DNA of 64,000 nucleotides from Argyresthia goedartella. Lineage: Eukaryota; Arthropoda; Insecta; Lepidoptera; Argyresthiidae. Location: NCBI GenBank assembly GCA_949825045.1, contig OX463835.1, positions 22,399,201 through 22,463,200 of the forward strand, written 5' to 3'. Within the stretch, counting starts at the first letter, position 1. Each line of letters begins with the position of its first letter. The notes below the pieces were generated by a model. The model was not told the origin of the DNA. It searched no databases and was given only the letters and a program-made list of their open reading frames with translations. Of this stretch, positions 21,946 to 32,469 are shown piece after piece. The translations under genes and the position numbers were made by a program.

Positions 21946-22989
21946 AGGTACCATTTGAGGTAGTTTAACTTCACCTTGTATTTTTTTTAAGTAACTTACA
22001 AATAATTGAAACAAAGATATGACTCTTTCGGCCTTAAAGGTACCAAGTAACATGGAATGTATAACACACTTTGAATAATAATGGCTAATCTAACACCCTT
22101 AAACAAAAACAATTTAGAGCGGCGTTGCGGGAACCTTTACTTAACGAGGAGCGACGCAACGGGAGTAGGCTCAAAGCGTAAGCGAGGAGCGGCATAAAGG
22201 GGGAGCGAGGTAAAGGGAACAATTCGTCCTGACTAGACCTTGATTGTATGACTGTATGCAGACTTAAGAAGTAAATAATGCGTCGTTTTCATAGGGAAAG
22301 TATTTATTAGTTAGGGTAGATGGTTACAAAAAGTATAGTTAGTACAAATATAAACTTAAACTCAAAAAAATGTCACAATAATGATGGTCTCGCTATCGAT
22401 TTAATGGTTTTTAGTTTTAGCATATTTATGCTAAATTAGCATCAATCATAATCATGTTTGAATTGATATTTCAGGGATACTGCTCCACGTGACAATATAA
22501 TTGATTAATTCATGACTACAGTACGAACATAGTAATGCAAAAACATAAAATATAAAGTAATTAAAATTAAATTATGAAGTTTCGCAGGCACTAGTTTATT
22601 CAGAAAACAATATTTCAAGCTCAAAAGGTGTAATAATATCTTCATAGTGTGCAAAACAATCTGCCGGATTGTTGCCTAGCCTAGTGAAAAGATCGCTTCG
22701 CTCACCCGTACTAATTATCGTAGCAGAAGGCAAAGTCGCATATCACGTAGTTACATTTAGTAAGCGTTGAGTCGAGTGATAGTTTGCGAATGCATCTCTG
22801 ACAGACAGGTGTTGCGGGGCTCGCTCGTTTCCCACACGAGGTGGCAGCGGCACAACTGTCCCCACGTTTAGCCATCTCTTCAATACTCAATTGTGCAAGA
22901 CAGAGATAGACAGGATAGCCCATCGCTGAAGCTATGGAGATTGAAGGTGTCCTCACGATTAGTAAATGGGTTTATCATGTTAATATAAT
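21946..22989. other. No gene recognised
   Basis: AT-rich, with a GC-richer patch at 22720-22960 that is open on the minus strand for 81 codons (CGKRASPATPVCQRC) but has no assignable domain. A short plus-strand block, GAGCGACGCAACGG / AGCGAGGAGCGG, near 22140-22200 is CpG-rich. Confidence 0.35.
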
Positions 22990-23180
22990 TGAGCTCCGTG
23001 GTCAAGTGGGTTTTGCGCTTGCTTGTCACGAAGGATATACAGGTTCTTATCCCGTGCTGACCGTGTACCGATGAGATAATTTATTTATCTCAAGTAATAA
23101 TTTTGATTAGTTAACTATTTACGTCTATCTGTCTGTTGTATGTACATTAGGACACCAGCGCAGGGGAAGGCTCAGTAAGA
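22990..23180 (+). repeat. tRNA-derived SINE, probable
   Basis: TGGTCAAGTGGG fits a pol III A box and GGTTCTTATCCCG about 45 bases later is a degenerate B box. The arrangement GCGCTTGCTTGTCACGAAGG between them looks like a tRNA anticodon arm. A tRNA fold is not intact, so this is a SINE head rather than a gene. Directly right (23160-23215) the phrase RRGRLSKRWRDYLHKF in translation resembles the end of a LINE RT. Confidence 0.45.
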
Positions 23181-23579
23181 GATGGCGGGACTACCTGCAC
23201 AAGTTCCTACCAGAGTAGACTGGCGATTATTTCTCAAGTTACTTCTGCTTTCAACGGCTAACGGCATTTAGTGAAACTTTTTGACACCGGTTTTTTTTTT
23301 GACTACACGATTCTGCGTGGTGTCAACCACTCCTCCGTTCCCTTTTCCCCCAAAACGTGTCCCAACCTGCGGTTTTCCCGATGTTTCTCCGAATTGATTG
23401 ATTGATAAAAGAAAACTGTCTATGACAAAAATAAAGAACATTAAATTCTCTACAACATTTGCCTATAAATTATTAGTCAGGCTTAGTAACTCAGTTAATA
23501 ACGTCTGCCCAAACTGCATGAATTTTTATTTTTTCTAAACGTTTGCATTCGCAGTTTATTAATCAAAAATGGTCGAAGC

Positions 23580-24130
23580 TTACATCGAAGTTTTCGTTAC
23601 ATTTCGAGCCATCTGTATAAACTCTCTGTGTTCATCCAATTTATTGTAAACTACATATTTATCACTCAGTGTCCTATCTATGTGAATCTTTAACCCACAG
23701 AATTTGCTCTCATATGATCCTTCATAACAAGGCAAAGTACTACTATTGTAGATATTATATTTACTCTTATAAGTTAAAGTTTCTTGAATGTTACAAGTTA
23801 AAAAGTTATTAGAGTTAAGCATTAGTAGTTTAGAAAGAAGGAGATTGCCATCTTCAGACAACAACTTGATAATGAAATTAAGTATTAAATTATTGAATCT
23901 GATCATTAATGGACACAAGTTACACTCAACCTGCATTGAATTAATTGGAGATGACTTAAAGGCTCCTAAGATTAATCTTAAATTTATATTTTGGATCTTT
24001 TCAAGTTTATCTACTAATTTTGGATCTATACAATAACAGAAAAAACCATAGTCAAAGTGACTTCTTACAAGGGCTTTGTATAGAGTTAAAAGAATTTTAG
24101 GATCGGCACCCCAATGGCTGCCAACTAGAG
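23580..24130 (-). pseudogene. LINE reverse transcriptase, thumb region, minus strand
   Basis: On the minus strand the region reads SSLVGSHWGADPKIL, LYKALVRSHFDYGFFCY, DKLEKIQNINLRLILGAF and SSPINSMQVECNLCPLM, then a frame open to 23580. This is the post-palm region of Jockey/I-type reverse transcriptases. The catalytic palm is not present. The 3' side (23580-23788) encodes a hydrophilic region without motifs. It is a 5'-truncated relic. Confidence 0.75.
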
Positions 24131-24620
24131 ATGAGTTAATAGCTAGATCGTTTGGCTATTAACCGGTTAATAGCCAGTTTATAGCCAGTTAATAGCCAAT
24201 ATGGCTATAAACCCTGCTGTTAATGTTTTTAATACAAAACTGATTTTAATGGTTGTACATTTTATCTAGTGTTTTTAAATACGGATGTTTTCGCTCAAGT
24301 CCTTTGTGGATTTATGGGCCAAGTGCGAATCAGAATTTTCGGGAAATTTTGACGGGAAAAAGTCGGGGAAAAGGTGTCAAAGTTACTAGTCCGATTTGCT
24401 TCAAAATCGATATCTGTGGATCCTGTTCGAGTCCAATCATGATTCTGAAGTTAGATTTTAACAAAATAACCGCCATTTAGAACTTCGTAGTTATTGGTCT
24501 GATTTGCTTTAAAATTTATATCTGGGTTAGCCGGTTGGAGTCTAATCATGATTCTGCCGTCAGATTTTGAAAAAGTGGCCGCCATTTTTATACGACTATG
24601 GCAAAGCCAAAGGGATGTTG
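24131..24620. repeat. Short tandem and 110-bp direct repeats
   Basis: Between 24150 and 24215, TAGCCAGTTTA and TAGCCAGTTAA alternate with TATTAACCGGTTAATA. From 24385 to 24600 a unit with TCTGATTTGCTT..ATCATGATTCTG..CCGCCATTT occurs twice at about 105-110 base spacing. No coding content was recognised. Confidence 0.6.
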
Positions 24621-25319
24621 CGTCCTCTAGAGGCTATTACCTAGATTCTAACCTAACCCAGCTATTATTGTTTTAAAATTTCCCTCCATGGTTATCAGAA
24701 TTAGGAAAATCTAAATCTAAAACAATGTGAATGCAATTTTTTGGAACTAACCTGGCCCATTTAAAAAGTTTTAATCAGCTATTTTATTTACAATGATTTT
24801 TGTTTTTTTTTTATTTATCTTTTTGCTTTCATGTTTTATTGTGTGCCTAATTAAAAAGTTATTCTGCAGCCCAATCACTGCCTTCTGTCCTGATTAGCAA
24901 TTGGATTGGATCGGTTTCTTGGATTGGATCGGCTTCTTGGATATGATCGGATTCAAATGGATCAATTTCTGTTGGGTTGATTTCATCTTCATCGACTTCG
25001 TATATATCTGTAGATGAAGTAATCCATCTGATCGCTTTTGGTGACTAGTGTACTTGTTGAATAGGACGGTCTATTTATTAAGTTCCAATTGTGGGATACA
25101 TACGTTATTTTTCCTGCCCGTTCTGTAGTTAGCCTATTCTTTTTAGCATTACATTACATTGTACATCAGCTTGAGCACTAAACGTCCTTTCTGCTCGTCA
25201 GAGCTGACAAATTCGCAATTGCAATTTTATGCAACTGAGTAGAGCTGCAAATCCCCTTCCACCATCTAAGTGAATCTGTTTCATTTTTTTCTCGTGATAG
25301 GTTGTGAACTCTAATACCT
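24621..25319. other. No gene recognised
   Basis: AT-rich, with a GGATTGGATCGG(T/C)TTCTTGGAT direct repeat at about 24900-24945. It may be the left end of the Harbinger element whose transposase begins to the right. Confidence 0.35.
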
Positions 25320-26167
25320 TAAGTTAAGGTTCAAAATCGCTATTAGCTGGAGGTTTGGTACTTGACCGGATACGTGTAGAATAGTACATGCCTTAACGGT
25401 CCATACAGCTGTTGTTTTATCGATGTCTAGAGGCCGATGGAATATTCTCCACTTATTAGCTAAGATACCGAAGGCACATTCAACTTATCTCCTAGCTCTA
25501 CTCAAACGATAGTTGAATATTCGTTTATTTTTTTCCAGATGCGTCCCGCCAAACGGCCTTAGTAAATTTTCGTGTAATCCGAAACCGTCGTCTCCAATGA
25601 CCACACAAGGAACTCTCGTTTCTGAGTCTCTTGTTAATGGGCATGGTGCTGGTATTTGTAGACTGTCGTCTAGCATCATTTTTCAAAATGTTGTCTCCTT
25701 GAATATTGATGAATCACATTCTTTTCCATAAGATCCGACACTGACGTATACAAAGCGATAGTCGGAGTCTACGAAAAAAAATCCTTGTAATTGATATACA
25801 GTGAACCGCTATTTAGTGGTTTTATAAAGTGGGGAAAATTAGCTTTTTTGTTAAATCCACTTGCTATCTGTTCCCATTCGTCGACTGATGTAGGAAGTCG
25901 CATTAGACCTTTACTTAAATTGTTCCCTAAGCATCGTGAAACTTTTTTAATAATGTTGCTAACAGTTGATACACCAACGCGATAGGTGTAATGAAGATCT
26001 TTAAATAAACACCCGGATGCTGCATATCTGAAAATAAAATTGATTGTTTTATTACTTGTTTTAAGAAAACTTGTTATGAAAAAGTGGAGACAGATGAGAG
26101 ATGTCTGGGTGAGAACACTAAAAGATAAAAAGAATTGCAAGACGTCTGGTTCCGCTGTCTCAAACAC
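25320..26167 (-). pseudogene. PIF/Harbinger transposase relic (second locus)
   Basis: The minus strand encodes, from 26120, FRYAASGCLFKDLHYTYRVG and STVSNIIKKVSRCL, then SVDEWEQIASGFNKKANFPH. The block expected next, with the first catalytic Asp, is missing, because the sequence jumps straight to KPLNSGSLYINYKDFFS. From 25679 it reads PCVVIGDDGFGLHENLLRPF (second Asp) and RIFNYRLSRARR, a stop, then ECAFGILANKWRIFHRPLD with the Glu. At least one deletion, one frame gap and one stop are present. It diverges from the MADF-type gene to its right. Confidence 0.8.
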
Positions 26168-26612
26168 GAAGCCCTACAAATACGATAATCAGATGCTGTT
26201 TTTGAAAAAAGTAGTTGCTGCTGGTGAAACGCACGAAAGCGTCTCTGCTAAACAAACTGAAGAACACACCGAATTTGACACCACGACATCGAATGAACCT
26301 ACAGTGGAATATGACAGTGTGACTACAATGACACAACTTGACAATGACAGTCAAAAGGACAAACAAAATCTAGCCCCTCCGCCAAAACGCAGAGCACCTG
26401 CCAAAAGAAATTGTAATGAAATAGACGCCAAAATGATGTCCTACATTGACTATCAGATGAAAGCACCATCAAAGAAAATTGAGCCGGAATATTGCAATCT
26501 ATCATTCTTCAGAGGTATTTTGCCGTCTTTGGCTTTGCTTGATGATGACCAAACTTTGGAATTCCAGTCAGGGGTGGATTGGCGTAATTGGCGGTTTTCG
26601 AACGCATTATAG
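26060..26612 (+). CDS. MADF/BESS-type DNA-binding protein, partner of Harbinger transposase
   Basis: The frame is open from 26040 to 26612. KKWRQMRDVWVRTLKDKK and YKYDNQMLFLKKVV are the second half of a MADF domain; its first helix must come from an upstream exon not found, and TTGTTTTAAG at about 26060 could be a splice acceptor. A Thr/Gln-rich linker follows, then a BESS-like motif SFFRGILPSLALLDDDQTLE. MADF-BESS proteins bind DNA and form complexes, and Harbinger elements often carry one as a second gene. It diverges from the transposase relic and overlaps its N-terminal part. No internal stop is visible. Confidence 0.65.
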
Positions 26613-27044
26613 AGGTTTTATGATATGTGTTGGATAAAAGCTTTTTAAATATTTTTACCATTCATTTATTTTTTATGTTTTAGGTTTCGCACTGTTGCGC
26701 TTTGCATCATAATGTTTCTGATAATTGCATTTAAAGCGTTGTCCGGGTTATGAATAGTTATGATGCAGGTAATAGTCCAGTTCTAGGTCCTCTCTCTATC
26801 CTTTGGTAGGTGCAGGTATTAGCAGGAGACTTCAATAAAGCTTGTTATTTAATACAGCAACGTAACTATTTATTTTTGAAGGATTTAATTAACAAAATTA
26901 TGAAGCCACGTCTCTTGCCTATGATAGTCTAAAATGGTCTACGTCATACATAGGCGGGGCCCACATAGCAGGCTGCTGTTGCATAGCTTCTCCGGTAGAT
27001 GGCGCTAGCTGTCTCTCATCAACATGCCCGCGGCCTTGGAAACA
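26613..27044. other. No gene recognised
   Basis: 3' flank of the MADF-type gene and possible right end of the Harbinger element. No inverted repeat end could be assigned by eye. Confidence 0.35.
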
Positions 27045-27278
27045 TCAGGTTCCAACGAAGTAGACGGTATCGCCTAATACGTCATCTGACTCCTTTAATG
27101 GAATGCGCACGGAAAAACGACCTTTGTCGCCGAGTAAAGTAGTGATTTTAAAAAGATTTTCGCGTGCATTCTCGGACACGGTGTATTTATTATCTGTCCG
27201 AACCTCCTCGAGCTTCCAAAATCGAATGACTGGACGAATAGTCGGTATTGATGGCGCAGATGGCGCTAGTAGTCGCAA
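27045..27278 (-). pseudogene. BEL/Pao Pol fragment
   Basis: A 77-residue minus-strand frame reads VIRFWKLEEVRTDNKYTVSE, ENLFKITT and KGRFSVRIPLKES. This matches the linker between protease and RT of BEL/Pao polyproteins, where FW..E precedes a GR(F/Y).V.(L/I)P block. No protease or RT is attached. It is a short relic and unrelated in sequence to the GC-rich BEL at 43-56 kb. Confidence 0.55.
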
Positions 27279-27779
27279 ACATTGAGCTCCTTAATAATAA
27301 AACATTTTAATAACTAAATCTATATAAAATCATTTTAAAACAATATTTTTTGGTAAATAATACACCAATTGTGACGTGGAAGTGTTATCTAGTGATATAA
27401 AACAGTACAAACGATACTACAACAAAGTTCTTATAAGTGATTGTAAAGTGACAATAAAATCCAACAAAACATATGTGTGTTACAACTAAAACATTCGAAT
27501 GTGTTGTGCAAAAGATAAAAGTGACCAAAATGTCCAGTGCAATGCATAGATACTGAAAATAGTAACAATTATCAGATAAACATAATATCAAGATAACGGT
27601 AAATTAACGGTCACTTACTCATAGCGACATCTATGAAATACCAAAATAAGCAACCAACTAAAGTACTACGCAACGCAACAATCCTGCGGATAAATCTCAT
27701 CACTAAAGGATTGGCTAAGTGATACCACAAATTCCCCACAGATGTCGCCTGTGCAGAGCACACAACGTACAATCCTTCT
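27279..27779. other. No gene recognised
   Basis: AT-rich; probably 5' flank or 5' UTR of the LINE starting before 27917. Confidence 0.35.
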
Positions 27780-27804
27780 TTTCGCAATGATTTGTATTGC
27801 TTGG

Positions 27805-27875
27805 ATGGCGTAAAGTGCAGTACAAGTGCTTCAGGCCCAAACGATCCGGGTTCGATTCCTGAGTATCATAAGAAT
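27805..27875 (+). promoter_or_regulatory. tRNA-like sequence in LINE 5' region
   Basis: GGTTCGATTCC at about 27847 is a perfect pol III B-box match, and TGGCGTAAAGTGC about 40 bases upstream is a weak A box. The segment lies within 70 bases of the ORF1 start. It may be a tRNA-derived SINE captured by the LINE, an internal promoter, or chance. Confidence 0.4.
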
Positions 27876-27916
27876 CACTTTTTATCACTTTTTATTGCCT
27901 CATAAACCAAACTAAC

Positions 27917-28858
27917 ATGGCCACACATTGCATAATATGTAAGATCCCTGCTGAAATCCGAGATACCGTGCAATGCTCTATCTGCACTCATAGACTTCAT
28001 TTCGATTGCTCAGGGCTATCCGAAAAACTATATCAGTTATTGACTGCCGAAAAGAAAAAACACTGGAAATGTAGAACTTGTGTTACACAGAAGAGTATAA
28101 ATGAATCAACAAAAACACAACATTATGCAACTTTACAGCAGAATGTAACCATAAGGAAGAAAAAAACGACACCTAAAAAGACTACAAGCTTTGTTCCATC
28201 GGAAACACCAAGTAACATGGATTCTACCCATTCTAAAACTGTCGTAGGTAACTCATATTCTCTAGACTCCAGTTTACTATCAGATGGCAATACCCGCTAT
28301 GAATGCTCCCCCCCTGGCCAACTATCTAACGGTATGGAAGAACGATCATGTATTAGCAGCACTCAGGATCTACAACACCGGTTTACTACACTAACCTCCG
28401 AATTGATGACTACCCAGAATGAGTTAGAAAACACCATCATTGAGAACAATGAGTTAAAAAGAACTGTAGACAAACTTAAACAGGAAGTTGGAATCCTTAA
28501 AACCCTATGTACAAGCCCTCCATTAATGGCCCAAAACTCGTCTACACCCAGAAAAAACAGGATTTCTAATATTAGTCACAGATCCAAAACGCCCCAACAT
28601 CCCGCGTCTGCACGAGACTATAACTTAGAAATAGAAAAAATTAAATTAGAGAAGCAGATTTTAGATTTACAAGAACAACTATCACAGGCCAACAAGGACA
28701 TTATAGAGCTAAAAAACCTAATGAATAATTTAGAATTAAAACTGATTGAGAACTCGAACAACTCTACATTATCGAAGCCAACTCGCACTGTGAATTCTCA
28801 GACCAGAAATAAAATATGTGTCATTAGTATACTAATAGAAATTACTAAAAATTCATAA
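27917..28858 (+). CDS. LINE ORF1 with PHD finger and coiled coil
   Basis: The 313-residue frame starts MATHCIICKIPAEI. Residues about 5-56 hold C-x2-C..C-x2-C..H-x2-C..C-x2-C with CSICTHRLHFDCSGL and HWKCRTC, a PHD finger. A Ser/Thr-rich linker follows, then two coiled-coil stretches (about 150-190 with MTTQNELENTIIENNELK, and 235-285 with KLEKQILDLQEQLSQA). PHD-bearing ORF1 proteins occur in CR1-related LINEs and are thought to bind RNA or chromatin. It ends at 28858, right before the truncated endonuclease. No internal stop, though the C-terminal 20 residues may be the product of the deletion that removed the start of ORF2. Confidence 0.78.
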   Translation: MATHCIICKIPAEIRDTVQCSICTHRLHFDCSGLSEKLYQLLTAEKKKHWKCRTCVTQKSINESTKTQHYATLQQNVTIRKKKTTPKKTTSFVPSETPSNMDSTHSKTVVGNSYSLDSSLLSDGNTRYECSPPGQLSNGMEERSCISSTQDLQHRFTTLTSELMTTQNELENTIIENNELKRTVDKLKQEVGILKTLCTSPPLMAQNSSTPRKNRISNISHRSKTPQHPASARDYNLEIEKIKLEKQILDLQEQLSQANKDIIELKNLMNNLELKLIENSNNSTLSKPTRTVNSQTRNKICVISILIEITKNS

Positions 28859-28859
28859 C

Positions 28860-30061
28860 TATAATTTAGGCGCGACATTCTGTCGTGAACAACATACAGG
28901 TGGGGGTGTTTGTATATTAATACAAAATACATTTGAATATTTAGAACGTGTAGACATCTCATCTATGTCAATAGAAATGGTTTTCGAAATATGTGCAATT
29001 GAAATTCCCAAAATTAATTTATTAATTGTAAATCTGTATTGGCCTAGTAGTAGTCGAGAAGTTAACACATTTTACAGTTCTTTGGAAAAACTTTTAAGAT
29101 ATATCTATACCAAAGAAAATTCTAAAAACATCATGATAGCTGGTGACATGAATATAGATTTTTTAAATAAACACGAAAAAGTTAGGCTTTCAAATTTCAT
29201 GTTAAGTTATAATCAGATCAGATCAGATCAGATAGAGTCCTTTCTACTGGATCTATTCCCCAAGGTTGCGTCTTGGGATGTTTATTATTTCTTATTTATA
29301 TAAATAATCTACCTAATCTAATTGATGACCCTTGCACCCTTTTCGCAGATGATATTTCCATATTATTTTCCTGCTCGAATACCACCAAATTAAACCAAAG
29401 CTTAGATATGACCCTAGATAAGATCACCGACTGGCTAGATGAATCAAATTTAGAACTCAACCTTAAAAAAACTAATATAATTCAATTCAAACCCTCACAA
29501 AAAGTCCCATTACAAATTTCATATTGCTATAAACAAATACCACTAGAGACTACAAAGACAGCAACCTTGTTGGGGATCGATCTAGACACAAACTTGAGCT
29601 GGAAACCTTACATACAGAGATTGCAAAACAAATTATCATCTTTTACTTATGCCCTCCATCAACTAAAAAGGGTAACTGATGTCAAAACTGCGCTCACAGC
29701 CTACTATGCATACGCACATTCCAGACTATCGTATGGTATTATATTATGGGGGAATTGTTGTGAAATAAAGGATATTTTTATTCTACAAAAGAAATGTATT
29801 AGAATACTTACAAATATTGACCAAACTTGTAGATCTTATTTTGTAAAACTCCAAATACTTACCTTAACTTCTATATATATATTAGAATCTTGCAAATTTG
29901 TAAGAAAACATGGTAACTTATACTCCCCTCTAGAAAATAAAAATAAAAGGAATAATCGAGACCAAAATAAATTAAAGAAACCATTTTCAAAGTTAGAACT
30001 CGTGTCTTCTAGTCCCCATCATATGGCCATCAAAATATATAATCACATACCAAATTACTAA
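28860..30061 (+). pseudogene. LINE ORF2 (endonuclease-RT) with internal deletions
   Basis: From 28860 the translation enters mid-endonuclease (GGGVCILIQNTFEYL, LLIVNLYWPSSS, MIAGDMNIDFLN), so the first endonuclease motifs are missing. At about 29210-29235 a run of CAGAT-type repeats joins the endonuclease to the RT, deleting the C-terminal endonuclease and the RT fingers. A frame change leads into 29273-30061 with LFADDISILF (catalytic box), ELNLKKTNIIQF, SYGIILWGN and KKCIRILTN. The 3' end is natural. The copy is non-functional. Confidence 0.8.
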
Positions 30062-30486
30062 AAAAACATAGAGAAAGAAATACTATTCATTACTTATTTA
30101 AAGAAGTTCCTCATTGAAAAATGCTATTATGATGTGAAAGAATTTTTCAATGATAAAATTAGGTAAACATTTCTAGTCGCTAATTACTTGTTCATTACAT
30201 GTTATTACTAATTTAATTTTTATATAATTTACTCTTAATTTATTTAGTTATTGTTAATAATAATAATCTCTACAATATTTTGTTAATTGTCTCTATACAA
30301 TTTTGAACATAAATGTAATCATTTTTCAATTTTTATCAATTTTTCGTAAGATGGACAACTGGCTGTCCTTCGCATGTTGCTGTGCCCTAGCAGGGCGTCA
30401 CAATGTACTAACTTTTATTTTATCACCTTGTGAAATTTTGTGAATTCGCAATAAACTATTATGAATTATGAATTATGAATTATGAA

Positions 30487-31417
30487 ATTGCATTGTACTC
30501 AATTAATGCTTGAGTAATTGTTGTGCAATTACCCCGAAATGACCCAACCTAGCGTTGTATTTTGCAGAAAGGGACCGTTGGGATAGCTAATATGGCCGTA
30601 TCTCAAAAATTCCCTTTTTTATACAGCGGCTTAACTATGGAAAGCTTGAGTTTCGGAATGATTCCGGTTTCAAATGATATGTATATCATATGTGCTAGAA
30701 CTGGGCAGAGAGATAAGCGGCAATCTTTTATTATTTGTGTACCTACTTATTTCATCATAGCCTGTTGCTTGAGTATTTTTAAGGGTTACAATAATCTTCC
30801 TTATTTCTAGTTCATCCACTGGATTTATGAAAAAACTGGAGCCACTGTTGTTGCAGTTCTTGAAGCATTTATTTTCAATGCTGTTGTTTTTTTTTATTTA
30901 TCATGTTACTAAGATATTTATTAAAAAAGTGCGTTATTTGCAGTAGATCAGTTAATATTTTAGCTTTGTCTTTAACCCTATTTATATTTATGTACTCCAT
31001 TCATTTTTGTGTCAAGTCTTTAATTATTCTCTACGATGCTTTGCAAATAGTCTTACTTCCTAAAACGATTTGTACCCTTTGAGCTTGCGATATATTTTTT
31101 TAACAGTCTAGTGTATAATTATCGTAACTCAATTTATTTTGTTTCGATTTATAATTATAATATTTATATCGTAGAGTTCTTTTTGTTCTACAGCTTATTT
31201 TAAATCCTTGTGATATCCATGTCTGGCTAATTATTGAATTTATCTTTATCTTTGTTTATGGAAAACACAATTCATAAAACAAACAATACAATCATGAAAT
31301 TTTCAAATGCTTGTTGCAAAAAGTTGATCTCTGGCACTTAATGAACCTCGTTAAAATGAGCTATCTTGTCATGAAATTTCCTAAGATTTCTTTGTTAAAG
31401 TCTCGTTTTATGATATG
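30487..31417. other. No gene recognised
   Basis: AT-rich. One plus-strand frame (30562-30810) has a hydrophobic stretch but no family match. Confidence 0.35.
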
Positions 31418-31639
31418 CTAGGACTTTTTTGGATAGAATTTTGATTTAACGTTGAAGGTGATCATTTGGGATGTTTCACGGTCAGATAAAGCTAGAGGTG
31501 GTGTTTTCCCTTGCGCGTCTTTAATATTTCTAAATATAAGGTCCAAACAAGATTGCTCTCTTGTAGGTGTTTTTAAATTATGACCATCCATTAAGTCCAA
31601 TAATTCTGTGGTGTGTTTATTGTTTAGCAATATATTCAT
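31418..31639 (-). pseudogene. LINE endonuclease C-terminal fragment
   Basis: The minus-strand frame reads ELLDLMDGHNLKTPTREQ, SCLDLIF and PPLALSDRETSQMITF, which follow the pattern of the end of the LINE endonuclease (a short strand, then LDLIF and S.H.). The Asp-His of the active site is read as SDRE, so the key His is lost. Flanking sequence is degenerate. Confidence 0.6.
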
Positions 31640-32469
31640 ATAAGATAGTTCCCTAGTTTCTATTTCTTTTTTGGTAAAGATACAGGTTCCACCTCTTTTT
31701 TATTTCGACAAAATCATGTTGCCATTATGTACTTCATAAGTTTTACGAGATATTCCTGCCCCGCTTGAATGAATGTTTCTGAGACGTCTGTCGGAGAACC
31801 AAACGTAATCTGTTACGTCTGGTTCCTCTTTAATTTCGTTCATTACTTGCTTGTTAATTCTACTAGCTCTTTTTTGGAATTTATACTCTGGATATTTTGG
31901 TGCAATACTCTGAACTGTAACTGTTTGGGCTCGTGCACTGATTGTCAGATGTTTGATTTATTGTAACTTTCTTTATTTTCTTGAGTTTTAGTTGACTCTT
32001 TTTTCTGGCTTCTTTATAATTTATTGAAATAAAAAGGTATCGTGCCTTTTTATGGACATTGTTCTGGTTTGTTTGTTGTTACGGGCCTTGTGTTTTTAAT
32101 TTAGTCATATTTACCGTCCTACATAATATTTTATTAGTTCTTCATAGTCTCGTTGGTCCACCACGGCATTCATTTTATGACAAGTGTTTTTGAAATGCAT
32201 GAAGTTTGTTTCCGCATCAATGAATGTGCAATTCTGAAAATTTGTACAGATCAGTTTTAAGGTGCTATGTAATGTTCTTTCATTTAAACAATCACTTTTA
32301 TGTATGCCTAAAACATCTGCTTATCATTTAGATCTTTTCTGTGCCGCATGAAGTTCTTTCAGTCAGTGGCGAAATCAGGGTGTTTTAGATATCAATAAAA
32401 TCTAATGTGTAAGAGCTATGCAATTGAAACTTAATGTGTTTAATGAATCTATAATGCATTTACTCGCCC
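31640..32469. other. Degenerate AT-rich span
   Basis: Possibly decayed LINE sequence on the minus strand continuing from 31418. No motif is clear enough to call. Confidence 0.3.

Larger units (their letters stand above)
27780..30486 (+). mobile_element. LINE with PHD-finger ORF1, internally deleted
   Basis: The order on the plus strand is a 5' region with a tRNA-like B box (27848), ORF1 (27917-28858), an endonuclease-RT coding region with internal deletions (28860-30061), a 3' UTR, and a tail of TTATGAA repeats (30459-30486). A PHD-containing ORF1 and a simple-repeat tail fit the CR1-like assemblage. The exact 5' end is not visible. Confidence 0.75.

Noticed and set aside
22711..22956. Cys-rich 81-residue minus-strand protein
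   Set aside because: Cys spacing does not fit a zinc-finger type I can name and no neighbour supports a gene; left as unassigned sequence.
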